Origin: Bemisia tabaci
Lineage: Eukaryota > Arthropoda > Insecta > Hemiptera > Aleyrodidae
NCBI RefSeq assembly: GCF_918797505.1
Contig: NC_092800.1
Location: 45,749,864 to 45,813,863, forward strand
Direction: 5' to 3'
DNA length: 64,000 nucleotides
Below are positions 36,701-48,700 of the stretch, in pieces (position 1 is the first letter of the stretch; the number at the start of each line of letters is the position of its first letter). The notes under the pieces were generated by a model. That model was given only the letters and a program-made list of their open reading frames with translations, was not told the origin of the DNA and did no database searches. A program made the translations under genes and the position numbers.

Positions 36701-38777
36701 TTTTCACAGTTACCTATATTTATCTATCCAGACAGGAGCTCTTGTTGGATCATCCTCAGAAAAAGGGACCTTAGTTCATGAAAGCAATTTTTTTAGTGAA
36801 CCGTTTTTACGGAGCTGAGTAGAAAAATAACATTTTGAGAATTTGACGGAATAGGTAATGCAACGCCCTTAATAATACGGTGGAGTGGTTTACTTCACTT
36901 TTGTGCCATTTTAGGAATTAAAATTACAATATAATATACGCCGGCAACCTCGTTTCTCGATCAAATTGATAGCTTTTTCTCTAATTTTTTTTTTGCACGG
37001 CGAAATCGAAACTGCCAGAATTCTGATTAAATTCAACATTTTTGGACAAGATTTTGCCACAAAATATATTTTTAGAATATGTTCTTTCATGCTCTGCTAT
37101 CAATATACCAATTTTAAGTCTTCACTAAGCTCCTAAAGTCATTGTTGGGCGAAGGTCCCTTAACCCGTGGATGGTCACAGCTCAAATAGTAGGACATATT
37201 TTTCATTCTAAGATGTCATTAAAAATCAACCAATGCATAAATTAAATCAAAATTTTGACAGTGTGCCATGCGGCTGTTTATTTATGTATTATTTATTTAT
37301 TTATTCATTTATTTATTTTTTTTTTTTTTGAAAATTTCGTATGCTTTGCTGAAGAAGAAAAAAAAATCGATAGTAAAATGGCAGAAAGGAAATTGAACTA
37401 TGAACATCCTGTTTTCTTTACATCCAATCAATTAAGGCTCGTTCCTGCATCAAAACTGACCTCTGGGGTGGTCATTTGAAATCTAAGAAAAATTAATATC
37501 ACAAAATATACCTCTGCGTACTTGGCGTCTGAGATGAAAACAAATGGGTAGCCTAATATCCACGTTCTGTATATTCCTCCCCAAGTCTTAAAACGCCGGA
37601 TGGATTCTTTCGGTACATCTGAAATAGAAACAAAATTCTAAAAATGGTAAAATTGATAGAACGTCTCCTTGGGCAAAAACAATTAGGTTGGAGGGAAGGA
37701 AAAAGGACTTTAAAATTGGCAATTGCGTCAGGCTTCGTTGCTTAAAATGAGTTCATATTGGGCTTCTAAAACTAAAAAAAAGTTCTGAGCTTCCATAATA
37801 TTGCTACTGGAATTATTGTACAAAGTGATAGACTTAAAAGAAAAGGGTCAATTTGAGCGATCCTATGGTTGAGATGGGAGGTTTTATGGGGGGGGGGGGG
37901 GTGATGGACTAACTATAGGGTCTCTCGTGAATTGGCATTAGTTGGTCTTTTACATGTATTGGTCCTTTGTCAATTGCAACCACTTACTTCCAACAATAGT
38001 TCAACAATTCCAACATCGTTCAAGTTTCTCTTTATCTCCTTTGTGCATAGCTTTGCCTATCATTTTCAATAATCAGGGATGGTCTACAAAGTACAAAACC
38101 ACGCACCTCCATGTGTTTTTGCAAAATCCTATTTCGTTTCTTCAAAGAAAAGCAAGCCAACTTTTTAGTTTGAACTTTATATAGAATAGCCTTCCAATAG
38201 AGAAGAAAGGGCAGTTCTCAAGAAATAACGTTGACCTGTTTACCAAATTAAGAAAAACAAAAATTAGGACAGAAAGACCGGAACGTTGCATGCGGAGATA
38301 CGTGGTTTTGCAATTCTGCCGTGCTAAGGAAGAACGCCGTACGAGCCTTCAGTTGTTGCCAAGTTTCCTCGGATAAAAACCAAATTTACTGTGAAAATGA
38401 TGAATATTAATTTCCAACATTTTCAGAAAATTGTACGCAATTCAATCTAATATATCTGAAAAAATCAAAGAAAAATATGCACGAATGTCGTCAAAAATAC
38501 ATGTTTTATCAAGCAAAATTTGACAACTCTTGAATGTTCATACGGCGTTTTTCCTTACCACGGCAGAATTTGTCCTTCGATCGGCATGTCAATCATGCCA
38601 TCGTAATTACATAAACCTACCTTCGGGAGCAACCACCGTTTCCTTGATGTTTCCGATGAATGTGTTTTCTAGTTCTGGGCCCGGCAGTTTTTCGATCATG
38701 CACCATTGGCGGCGCCATTCAAGTAATCGTTGGATGAGTCTGTATAGTAGATAGCAACATAATATTGTGAAATACAT
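24588..38777 (-). CDS. CYP4-like cytochrome P450, gene C (complete, 12 exons, 512 aa)
   Basis: Third member of the tandem P450 cluster. Exons, 5' to 3': 38621-38777, 37512-37618, 36447-36537, 34553-34738, 33619-33688, 32128-32254, 31431-31521, 30522-30631, 29028-29096, 27802-27970, 26718-26897, 24588-24769. They sum to 1539 nt in frame. The start is ATG 38777. The frame is open further upstream but has no ATG, and an acceptor-like TTCAG near 38838 suggests a 5' UTR intron. The protein has an N-terminal membrane anchor, a PGPEL hinge, WxxxR (WQRRR), E371xxR374, and [10 protein letters not shown] with Cys451. The I-helix reads GFDTAAN (residues 314-320) where gene B has GHDTTAV, so His is Phe and the second Thr is Ala. 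Exon 7 is 18 nt longer than in B and rich in Lys and Asp. The exon 4 donor (GTTTGT) is weak. It is probably an active enzyme with altered specificity; this is inference. Confidence 0.95.
25110..25205. repeat. Fragment of the hAT-type MITE family
   Basis: It has the internal pair TTTAAACCTATGATAAATGA and its inverted counterpart CCACAGGTTTAAATGG around a GATCGAT core, as in the copy at 22210-22374. The terminal repeats are not recognisable. It lies in the last intron of P450 gene C. Confidence 0.5.
26050..26586. mobile_element. Foldback element (AATGGACCACTAGACAAGGT ends), copy 2
   Basis: It is in gene C intron 11. The left end AATGGACCACTAGACAAGGT is well preserved; the right end, CTCCTTTGATGGTCCATT, is diverged. 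Internal segments match the copy at 15294-15848 on the opposite strand. Confidence 0.7.
26592..26716. repeat. Copy of the TGGACT-ended MITE abutting exon 11 of gene C
   Basis: TGTACGATTTCCGGCTTTTT, CTATGCACTCAAGTGTTTTT, GGATGAGCCGGGAATTGTAG and TTGCAAAATGGAGTGCAATT align with 28064-28204. Its right end meets the splice donor of exon 11 (26718), so the donor GTAATTGC lies at or within the element border. Confidence 0.55.
26950..27075 (+). repeat. Copy of the GAAGTATCC GC-rich family
   Basis: GCGCAATGCTTGAAGTATCC, TAGGTTTGCAGGCGCCATGC and CGGCGCTTTAAGCAAATATT match 62490-62590. It is in gene C intron 10. Confidence 0.5.
27411..27531. mobile_element. MITE with GGCGTATTTCTGTCAAACGG ends
   Basis: GCGTATTTCTGTCAAACGGA then ACTATGTGCATTAT pairs with ACACATAGTTCCGTATGATA then GAAATACATCC. 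It is about 120 bp in gene C intron 10. A close copy is at 21501-21628; partial copies are near 16920-16955 and 35095-35165. Confidence 0.7.
27600..27695. repeat. Fragment of the hAT-type MITE family
   Basis: ACAATCGATTCTTATCCGGG and CCATAGGTTTAAATGGAGAG are laid out as in 25110-25205. It is in intron 10 of gene C. Ends are eroded. Confidence 0.5.
27738..27770 (+). repeat. A tract (about 33)
   Basis: An uninterrupted A run 32 bp past the exon 10 border of gene C (poly-T on the coding strand, just after the splice donor). Confidence 0.9.
28064..28204. mobile_element. MITE with TGGACTGCATTTTGC ends
   Basis: TGGACTACATTTTGCGATTA at the left pairs with AATCGCAAAATGCAGTCCA at the right. The centre has a GCACATAAGTGTTTTT motif. 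It is 141 bp in gene C intron 9. Other copies are at 32359-32499, 12541-12676 and 26592-26716. Confidence 0.75.
28440..28640. repeat. Dispersed repeat, same family as 2340-2525
   Basis: GTTGCGAACTTCCGGTCCTA, GATTTTTCTCCTTCATTGAC and AGAATTCTCTGTATAAATTT then AGGAGCGGACGTTTTAAAAC match the other copies. It is in gene C intron 9. Confidence 0.5.
29168..29811. mobile_element. Long inverted-repeat element, copy 2 (gene C intron 8)
   Basis: The left end is AATGAGCCTGTTGCAAAC and the right end TCGCAACAGGCCCATT, with arms through CTCAAAAATCACGATGAGC. It is 644 bp and collinear with copy 1. It sits in a different intron of the paralogous gene, so it was inserted independently and not co-duplicated. 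Confidence 0.7.
32359..32499. mobile_element. MITE with TTGGACTGCATTTTGC ends
   Basis: TTGGACTGCATTTTGCAATT pairs with ATTGCAAAACGAAGTCCAA. TTTCTGGCTC and GAGCCAGAAA form the inner arms. It is in gene C intron 5. Confidence 0.75.
32963..33210. mobile_element. MITE of the CTGCCGTGCTAAGG family
   Basis: The left end CCCGTGCTAAGGATGAACGC and the right end ACGGCGTTTTTCCTTAACAC followed by GGCAG bracket a 248-bp palindromic body in gene C intron 5. Confidence 0.75.
35165..35420. repeat. Dispersed repeat, same family as 2340-2525
   Basis: CATATCGATGGTGAAACTGC, TTCTGTCATGCTTCACTTTC, GAAGATTCTGTAAAAATGTC and ATAGGACCGGAGATACTGAA are the shared parts. It lies in gene C intron 3. Confidence 0.5.
36124..36369. 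mobile_element. MITE of the CTGCCGTGCTAAGG family
   Basis: The left end is CTGCCGAGCTAAGGAAAGAC and the right end GGCGTTCTTCCTTAGCACGG then CAG. The 246-bp copy lies in gene C intron 3, about 80 bp from exon 3. Confidence 0.75.
38316..38566. mobile_element. MITE of the CTGCCGTGCTAAGG family, well-preserved copy
   Basis: The left end CTGCCGTGCTAAGGAAGAAC pairs with ACGGCGTTTTTCCTTACCAC then GGCAG. AATT abuts both ends, a possible short target duplication. It lies in gene C intron 1, about 55 bp from exon 1. Confidence 0.8.
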
Positions 38778-40916
38778 TATATTCACTAATTTTGGAATGA
38801 GTAACACCAAAGTCTCAAGGAGGGTGCATTCACTGAACGAAAAAATTAAATTTAAAGCAAAAACCACATATCTTCGTGGACAACAACCGAAAATTTCGAT
38901 TTCAGAAACGTTTAATTTATGCGAGGATGGAGTTCAAAAGTAGTTAAATTTAGCCGCGTTATGAAAAGGAAGTTGTATTTATTGACTGAAACACACAGGC
39001 AAGTAATATTTACGGATACACTACACAGTTTTTTATTCAGTCATTCATTACTCCCTCTTGAAAAATTATCTAGATGTTTTTGGATTGAAAAACATTAGCT
39101 ATATATGAGGAATTAAACAGTAATTCCAAGAAAACACGAAATACACCACATCTGTCGTGATTTGAATTCAAACACTACTCTGCAAGTCAAATAATGGAGG
39201 TTATCAGCTCGATGTGATAGCAATTTATCAGAAAAAGATTCTTACACACGGTATTACTATGAATTTCATGCATTATATCAAGTTCAGTATCGTCATTGTA
39301 AAATTAGGTCTTAAAAAGTAATTTCTCCATGATGCGGAAAGTCGTGTATGTACAGAAATAAAAATAGTCTTCATTATCAGACCTCGGAATTTCAGAAGAC
39401 TGTGAAACTTTCACACGCCCATTTAATAACGCAAATCAATTGTCTAATAGATACTATCTTATCCTAGTTTCAATTAAGGTTCTCCTGGTTTCAACCACAG
39501 CAAAAAAGTGTAAACTGTCATCCTGACTTCTTTATTTGAGGAAACTGTTTTTTTCTTCTTTATTTATTTGTTTTTGTGTTTTTATCTAAGCTTTTCAAAA
39601 TAAATTTTTAATATTTTAAGGGGAAGGAGGGCTTTATTTTTGCCGCGCAACGCAAAACGCCGTAAACGTCATTTTGATTTTTTTGGAAACTGATAATTAA
39701 TTAATGTTAGAAAAACTTGTGTACTACGGTGCAATGTTTTTACGCAATTCTTTCTAAAATACTATCAAGAATTTAACATGAACATTTGATTTGCATAGGT
39801 AAAACAAATTTTATTATAGTGTTAATTTCCAAAAAACGCGGGAAAATCTTGATTGATTTACGACGTTAATGCTTAGCACGGCAGATTTAAGGAGACACGA
39901 TATCCCCCATGAAAGAATTTTTAATCACTTTCATCGATTTACTTTCTGCAAATTTCTGTCCTGATTTAAAACAAACAAACAAACAAAAGAATCTATTGGC
40001 ATTTCAACGTCCAGTGGTAATATGTTATTAAGCACCAGATGTAGCAATGGTAAAATCAGAAAACATGGTTTTCTGATTTTTGGCCAGCGCAGGTGGACAA
40101 CATCTAACATACTCCATAGTTTGCACAATATCTGAACGTTTTAAATTCGTGGACTTTTGCGTGGTTTTTTTGTGGATCTGAAATATTCTGCAAATACATA
40201 TTTCACTCAAAAAATTAGTCAGTTTTTTGGGAAAAATACGGCATCAGCGGGAATTTTGACAGTATCAATTGAGGTTCTTGTTTCTTCCAGGTTTCATTGT
40301 TAAATATTTTAAAGCAAATGAACCCCTAAGAGCCGAAACTAAGTCGCTTTATAAGCTGCATTTTATTAATTTTTAAAAACACATGTTCTTACAAGATCAA
40401 AATTACAATATTATTAGGTGAGATCATATCAACATAAAATTCTTACAACTAGGGAGTAGAACCAAAAACTATTAATAAAATTAGTGGTTTTGAAAATCAC
40501 GGTGCAACCACACAGCAAAACGCTGAGATCGTGGCATTTATTGAAAAATTTGTTGTTGTTGTTGTTTTTTCCCTCAGAATTGAAGAAAAAGAAGAGGGAG
40601 GAGCAATGAAACATTTCAAACCTGCGAACTAGATATGCAAGATTTTGTAATAAATATTGTGACCTAACGTGAGCACAAGAATTTAGTCAAAAATTGCCCA
40701 ACATGATTTTATGGGATTTTATGCCGAGCGACTGACCAGTCAACAGTTTAAATGCTAATATTGCTGAATAGGCTGAAGCGTAGTAAAACAGAGTATTTTT
40801 ATAGGGCTGGTATGGGCACCGATATATCCTTTTCATATGATCAGCCATCCCAGGCTATAAACTTCCCGAGGGAGAAAATGATGACAACTTGGGTGAATTG
40901 ATGGAGTGTCGGTCCT
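38778..40916. other. Intergenic region between P450 gene C and bsh
   Basis: One MITE (39640-39884) lies here. Otherwise it is AT-rich sequence with no recognised gene. The 3' UTR of bsh must begin at its right side; a TTTATT (AATAAA on the minus strand) lies near 40362. Confidence 0.6.
39640..39884. mobile_element. Second copy of the GCAACGCAAAA MITE subtype
   Basis: It begins TGCCGCGCAACGCAAAACGC and ends CGTTAATGCTTAGCACGGCAG-like sequence. The body (AACACTATAA-type end, CCAAAAAACGCGGGAAAATC) matches 18718-18961. It lies between P450 gene C and bsh. Confidence 0.7.
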
Positions 40917-42682
40917 TCAAGGGCGGCCCCGGAAAGAGGTCTCGCCTACGATGTCGATGAGTTCTTCCTCCTCGCCGTCGTCCACGTCGGAATCAGTTTT
41001 GGCGGACGTCCATCCCAGGCTCGGTTTGTGCTCCACGTCGTGGACGTTAAACGCCCCCGCGGGCTGGAACCCCGGCCCCAAGTAAGGGTAGCTTTTCGAC
41101 GAGAAATCAACCGGCCGGTCCCCTGGAAAACAGTTATAGGTCAATGAGTAGGGGTGGAATAAGCCGAGAGAAGACTGCGCTGAAAAAAAGGCATTTCGAT
41201 AAAACTTTGGTCAACAATGGGTACAGTTGTAGCGTGGCGTGCTCTGCCATGTATCTGACGTAGGCAATTAGCAATCGCCGGCAAATTGCAATCTCTTCGT
41301 GTTGAGTCAACATAAATTTAAACAAGCAGAAAAATCCAACATGAATATGTTGGAAAAGCGTGCCGAATAACTAAAATGTTGGACACATACCTACTATTTT
41401 CACGTCTTTGTTATTTGCATCAATTGGTACTTTTTGCTAAATTTGGGAGAAAATATTGATTCATGAACGTTGAATGTAAATTGATTTTAAAGATTCCGTC
41501 CAATTATCTTGATTTTAAGCTGATATGCGGCATTTCGCACGACCGTGATTTGGGCGAACTGCCGTGCATCGAAATCGCGTTGAGTTAATCTCTTTGGATT
41601 TCGAACTGTAACTTCTCTCCTATTCGGCCGATTTTTACAAATGAGGTCTCTTTTTATTTGTACTTAAACGGAAAGTAAGGAAAAACTCGCTAAATAGACG
41701 GAAAACAATTTTTGTGAAAATTTGGTGGATCCTGGCGTCACGGTGAATGGTTAATCGGGCGTGGAAGATAATAGGTTCGACGAGGCGACCCTCTCCTCGC
41801 CATTTTTTATTGCCTTGCTCGAAACCTGACACCCAAAGCTATATCGGGAGATAACTGCAGTGGTTTGAGTGGATTTCTGCAGGGGCCACGGTTAGTAAAT
41901 GGTATAAAGAGTCACGAGGCTCATCACAGATTGCACTTGCAGTGCAAGACGCTCATTGGCTAAACAGTTTTGGCGGGAAAGAAGGTTCTAGAGTTGAGTC
42001 CTCCGAGCGTAAGAAAGCTTCTATGAGGTTTTTGTCAAATGAAATAATACGGTTTTGACAGGAAACTGTTCTCAAGGGTTCCCAATTAGCAGTTCATTCG
42101 GTTTTTTGGTAAGAGACCATCAGGGCTTGACAGTATAATGGTTCAAAGACAAGAAAACGGGTCCGCGGAAAAAAATATTTGGACGGCCCGTTGAATAGCA
42201 TTGGTTGATCGGTGTGCTGTACTATGGTACATCCGAGTGATTTCAAAAAGCGAGCCCTACTGGCACGCTTAAAAAATAAAGTGAAAAAACGAGATAGGAA
42301 GTAGTGATTATTATGCTTTGAATTCAAACATACGTTATCCTCTTCTTCTTGAATGCATGGTACCAGCTAACAGACTCACGAGTTCGTGGAATGTACTCAA
42401 TAATTTGCGTTGGGTTTGGTTTGGTTAAGCAACTAAACTAACTCCCTGGAGAAGCGGGGAGTATCGCGGGATTTGAAGGCGTTCCAAGATGAGGTTGTGC
42501 CTTAAATTTCTTCCTTAAAGAAACCTTTACTATATCGATGTTATAGTAATTGCAATTTGACGAATTGACAAGTACGGAGCTTGCAAATTGCAGAAAATTG
42601 CTGATTGCATGCGATATATCTATTGATCTCCAATTCAAACCGATGGAAAAGGATCGACAACCTAGGGGTGTTCGTGACGTAA

Positions 42683-42725
<43 letters not shown>

Positions 42726-45700
42726 TTAACACCAAAATGACGTACTATCCTAAGAATATTTGATTATTTGAAAGACTGGTGGACGATGGAGGAAAAACGT
42801 ATTTTTCGGATTCATCAGCAAAAAAAGGTGTCCAGTCCCATGAGACACCAAGGTATGCAATGCCACCGTCGAGCAGTCCATTACCGGCTTGGTGAACCAT
42901 ATTTTAGACTCAAAGACCCAAGACAAGCACAGCAAACTTAGAACATGACTGGAGGCCTTTAATTAGGTTTATGTGTCCGCAGTGCACAAAAGCCATAAGA
43001 AGCCTTCAAGATGCAGGAACTTCAAAGTGACCCGCTAATTTTCAAAGAGGACGAGGAGTTTCTGCGTTGTTTGGTCAAGACTAAGTTCTTGTGTCGCTCT
43101 CCGTATTTTGAACTTGGAGAAAGTGGCACTTGACACCTGATTAGTGAGGAGGCTTTTAGGCTCTAACCTGGAGGCATTGCCTAAGATTTAGAGTGCATAC
43201 TGCTAGAATAAAACATTCCAAGTTGCTGGAAATAGACACAACTTTTTTTGGAATGGAGAATTTGCAGGTGTCTGAAGTTTGGTGAGTTTCGTGCTTAATT
43301 GGAAAGTACTGATTGGACTCGATAAGAGGATACCCTTGGTTCATAAATTGAAAAATTATCGGAAGAGGTATGAGAAAATAACCAAATCAGCTACAATACA
43401 TGTGTTTAAATGGAAAATGCTTCCAGATGACGACACAAGGCGCATCTACTTTTCTCCAATTTTCCAAATCAGAGAAAAAATATGAAAAATACTGCAAAAT
43501 CAGCCCTTTTATTACTCTCAAGCAATAAAAAATTTGCGTGCAAAGATGGCCTGCTAATTTAACTCAAAAAAAGAGAAGTTAGTTATTACCGTACTTGCCG
43601 TCTGTTGCGTGTTACGCAACGTTATCTTCTAAATTCGCCCCGAGACGGTTTTTCGTCTATCCTTTTTTCCCTCATATTTTCTGTCTCTCTTTTTGTTTCT
43701 CCATGACAAGCATTTTAAGGCCTTAAGCCAATGCTTGCACACAATCAGACGCACCATCTCATTTTTTTCCTAATATCTTTTTTTTATCTGTGCATCGGAT
43801 GACTGATGCTGTGCAGCCTAAAAGTTGCTTTTCTGGCCCTGCGTGCCCTGCTAAGTAAGCGAAATATAGTACATAGCTATTCCTAGGGACGGATTGGCCC
43901 GGGGAGCTGGGGGTTTGCACCCTAAACTTTGACCAAAAAAGGATCCGCAAAGGGCACTTACGCTACAAATAGAGGGCTCCATTGGGTAATTTCTGAAATA
44001 TCACGAAGGATTCCTTCTTAGAGAAGATGAGCCAATTCCTCTCTTCAACAGAGCCTGCCCGCCGGAAAATTAAAAGTCCTTTCTCCCTTTTAAAAGCCTC
44101 ATATGTATTGAATATATGTATGTGTATTCATAATTATTTTACAGAGAACTTTAATCTGCCACTATAATTACATAAAAAACTTACCATGGCCTTAAATGCT
44201 ACGTAAAATTTAAAAACTTTAGGACACACAAATGGACACCTGCGGAAATTTATTAAAAAAGTTGCATATTCTGAATCTTTGAAGCTGTCTCTCGGCTTAT
44301 AGATTTACAAAGTACTTTATCAGTACCTGTCGCCTTGGTATCAATTACTTTTGTCCTGTAGTTGCATTCATGAATAGTCGAATAATAATTAGCTTATAAT
44401 AGCACAGTGAAAGAATGGCACAGAAATTAAATGTTTAACTGCTAATTTAAACTCAGAATTTCAACTCATAGTTTGAAAACCAATTAACATTCACGATTAT
44501 AAAGTTAACATTTTAAAAAACTCACACCAAGACGTTCAAATAGTCTTCGATAGTCGAGTGCTAGGAAAAATGTGATTACACCGGACTTCTCAGAATAAAA
44601 GTTTTTAATAGAGCAGAAACGTGATTTTGTTGAATTGCAGGGGTTTTCAAAGAGCAGTATTCACGCCTCAAAGACCCTATTTCATTTGAGTCTTTCTTCA
44701 AGCGAAGCTTTCAATTATGAATTATCTTGTCTTACTGATCACATACAGTTCAAACGGCGCGCCGCGACAATGTGGACAAGCGAATGTTAATTATGCGTGT
44801 TCACTGTTGAGTTCAATGAAAATATACGATAATCCTGGCGCGCTGCTCATGCATTGCAAAAACTCTGATTTCCCACGGGAGATAAGCAAATCCTCGCTCA
44901 TCATCGCCTTGAAATTATTCCTTATGCTATTCTCGTCTCAGAGAGCCTCGATGTTAGGCACGTTTGCGCAAAAAATTAGGGACTCGAATTTCGGATGGCG
45001 TAGATCTGAGGATCCTTTTTGATGAGGAATTTCATTTACGTCATGCACTGGAAAAAAAAATTGCTTCGATCTAGAGTCTGGACTCTCAGTAACATTGACA
45101 AGAAAACATACTCTTGATTCAATCCGATTTTTTCTTGAATCGAAGAGCCAAGCTTCTTGATTTAGTCGCATTTCCTTTTTTTTTTTCCTTTTTTTTTTCC
45201 AAGCAAAAAATCCGATTGAATCAAGGGTATTTTTTCATGTCAATGTTTTTAAAAGTCTGAACTGTAGATCCAAGCGACTTTTTCCCAGTGAGAGGTAATC
45301 GGACTAAACTTTCAAATGAACCACTATTTTCAGCTCATTCTAGGAAAAAAATTAATTAGTGTACCGATACGAACGCTTATTTCTAGGATGAGTCAAATGG
45401 CTCCTCGTTGCAAACTTCAGTGCAGTTATTGACGCACATTTAATGAAAAAATGTAAAAATACTTTCACTTTCTAAGGAAGTATAATATAATCGTATTTTT
45501 AGTGAATGATGTACGACAGACGTCAGCATTCTAAATTAAAACGCATCGATTAGGCATTAAACTTAGTCAAATTTTGTAAAAAACTTTATCTTATCGATTT
45601 TTATACCGGCATAGAAAAATCTGTAAGAAAAGGTTTTTACAAAATTTAACAAAGTAAGGCCGATAGGTAAAGTTAACAAAAGGAGTGATTAAACTTAGTG

Positions 45701-48700
45701 TTAGCACAATTTAAAAATCTTAATTTTAAATGTGCATTGGTTTTAATTTATTCATTTTATGTATTTCTTTTTAAAAAAAATACATAAATCCCTTTAAATT
45801 TATTTACTTTCTTTGTCGATTGAGATAGTTTCTCTGTTTCACGCAATCAGAATATACCTTTTCCTCGAGAGACTTTGAACACTCAAAAGGAAACATGTTA
45901 TGAATATACTATTATCTAACAGTAATCGAAAAGGAGGAAGTTTCTTTTTGTGAGTCAAGGAAAAAAAGTAAAAAACTCTGAACGAAAAATTACCAGATTT
46001 TGCTATTGAGCCACTAATATTGTCTAAATTAGATTTACAGCCAGGCGATTTCGTGTTATGTTTTTCCTCGTTTAATTTCCTCAGCTGCTTTTTATGTTTC
46101 ATCCGTCGATTTTGAAACCAGGTTTTGACCTGTGAAAAAAAAAAAAAAAAACCTGTCAATAATATAGGTTTCCACGCAGAGACCTCAATAGTGAACAAAG
46201 TCAATAACAATCCATTAAAGAAGAACACTCGTCCGAGTTTGAAACATTTTGCAGAGGCATATTATGGTATTGATTTTCAAAAATTTGGGGGGCGTCGGTT
46301 CCATGAAGGTATAACGCAGCCTTCTATGTGGACGAGACTTCTACAATGGCTTGACGTGCTTACTGCTCAGCGAGGTATCGATTGATCTGCCATTTAAACC
46401 TATGGAAACGTATCGATAAACTGAGTGTTGACAACGTAAATCGTTATAATCGATCCTTTACCATAGCTTCAAATGGGGAAATATCGATAATCGATCATTT
46501 ACGCCTCCCCACTGGACTTGTATGTTTGAAGTTACGTCGTCAGCAGCCTGATTGTTGACATTTTGTGTTTGTCGGTAGGCATAGATGACATAGGTTAAAA
46601 GGCGGAGCCGCGGAGCGTGATTGGTTAGCTATGTCTTACCGCTGCTTTATGCCTATGTCAGTTGGAATGAACGGCATACTGTCAGAAGCTTAAGAGGTGC
46701 CTTCGGTTTGTCGTGAGTTCCATTCGAAATAGGCACGACAAAGCAGCGATAAGACATAGCCGACCAATCACGCTCCGCCTTTTAATCTCTATGTCATCTA
46801 TGTCTACATGACAAACACCAAATGTCAACAATCAGGCTGCAGCCAACCCAACATGTTAGTCCTCAATCATTTGAAATTCGAGCATTTTGTTAGGTAGACT
46901 GTTTCTGGTGGAAAATGGTTTCTAGTAGCGGACTAATTTTTGTTACAGATTGTCTAAGGCTGAATAACATTATCTCCTAGTTTGAAAAAATGTGTGGAAG
47001 ATATTATGATTTACACATATTAAAACTAGTACTTCACCTGCGTCTCTGACAAATGCAGTGCCGACGCTAGTTCTACTCTTTCGGGTGTGCTGAGGTACCT
47101 TTGCGCCTCGAACCGCTTCTCCAGTCCGGTCAACTGGTGATCCGAGAACACAGTCCTAGCTTTCCTTCTGCGGCAGTGTTTGGCGCCCAGGTCACTTGCG
47201 CCCCCCGTGAATAGGGATCCAAAAGGCAAACCTAAAAAGATAACGTTCGATCAGAGGCGTTCCACCGACTCAAGATTTAGAGGAAGTTTTGACGCGAAGA
47301 TTTTCCCTTCAGTTTTCGAGGTAGGCAAAAGAAAAGCCAGTATGAAGAAATCGTTTTACACATAGGAATGCGTACCACGTCTTCAAAACTGCCATGCTAG
47401 CGAAAAATGCCGTAAGTACATTCGTATTTTTCCTTTCCTCTCAAATAATATTTATTTTTGAGGAAATTTATGAACATTTTTCCTCGAAATTTTATAAAAC
47501 TTTAGATTAAATTTCGAACAAAATTCTCTGAAAAATTGGGGGAAAATTTTCAGCCGATTTTTCTAGAAATTCTTGATTTACTCCCTATCTTTGCATGAAG
47601 AGTTTGTCTGGATGTAGAGGTGGACTCTCAAGATAGCGTGGGATATCCCCTCCATTACGCCATCAACTTTGAGAGCTTTTTGAGCTTTGGAGTTGATTTT
47701 AGGGAAAACCAGAGGCACTATCGTGTTTCTCAGAAACTTTTACTTGAGAATCAATAATCGAATCGCAAATTCCTCACACATACAACATCTCCATTTTAGA
47801 AAGGAACCCCAACCAATTTTTCCTGTATGCAGTCATGCAGAACCTTAAATGAGTTCCTTCTTTTTCGGCTTTTAATTTGTATCATAAGTTTGTGGCGTTA
47901 CCTTGAGATGTGAAGAAAAAAGGCTCCGATGGGGTAGTTTTGTGGAGGTAGGATGTCGGATACGAGAGGTAAGCAGCCGTAACTGCTGCTGAGGGAAGCA
48001 AAGGGTAGCATTCCGCCGCTCTACTCATTGCTCTGCTAACCATCGACGGGATCTGAAAACACCATGACTCATTTTAAAATTACTGCTGCTAAGTGCTAAG
48101 TAAAAACGCGTATGAGCCTTCAAGCGTTGACAAATTTCCTTTAATAAAATGCGAATTTCTTGGTAAGCTTATGAATATTTTTCTTTCGGTTTCATAGTAA
48201 ATTTCGTTCGCAATTTCACCCAAACTGCCTGAAAATTTCAATTAAAAATGATAATAACTTTCCTACAATATAAACATTTATGTATCCTCGGAAATTTGGC
48301 AACACCTGAAGGCTCATACGGCGTTTTTCCCCTAGACGCAAGACCACAAACCTCATAGTGTGCTTCGCCCCCTCTAAAGCTCGCTTTGAGGGCCTCAACG
48401 GGTTAATTAAAAGGAGCTAGCTCATCAGGGACTATCTCCTACCAAAATCAGCGAAAATGATGGAAATTGGCCCGATAGATCTTTCGAACGAACTGTGACA
48501 AAATATTGTTTTCGTGAGATTTGAAATCTTTATCGGGTGATGTTTAAAACTGCATCGGTTAAATTTAAACCTTCATCAGGTAATGCATAAAGGCCTCTGG
48601 ACCATATATCCAAAATCTGCATAGAGCGGACTCGTCTAGAAGGACTATTACTTGTCGACAGTCGCAAAAAATTTTTGGAGAGAGCGGGGGAGGGGGCGAC

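Noticed and set aside
38778..38867. N-terminal extension of P450 gene C by 30 residues
   Set aside because: The frame is open, but its far end is GTG. The first ATG is at 38777 and gives an anchor like those of A and B. An acceptor-like site lies within the extension.
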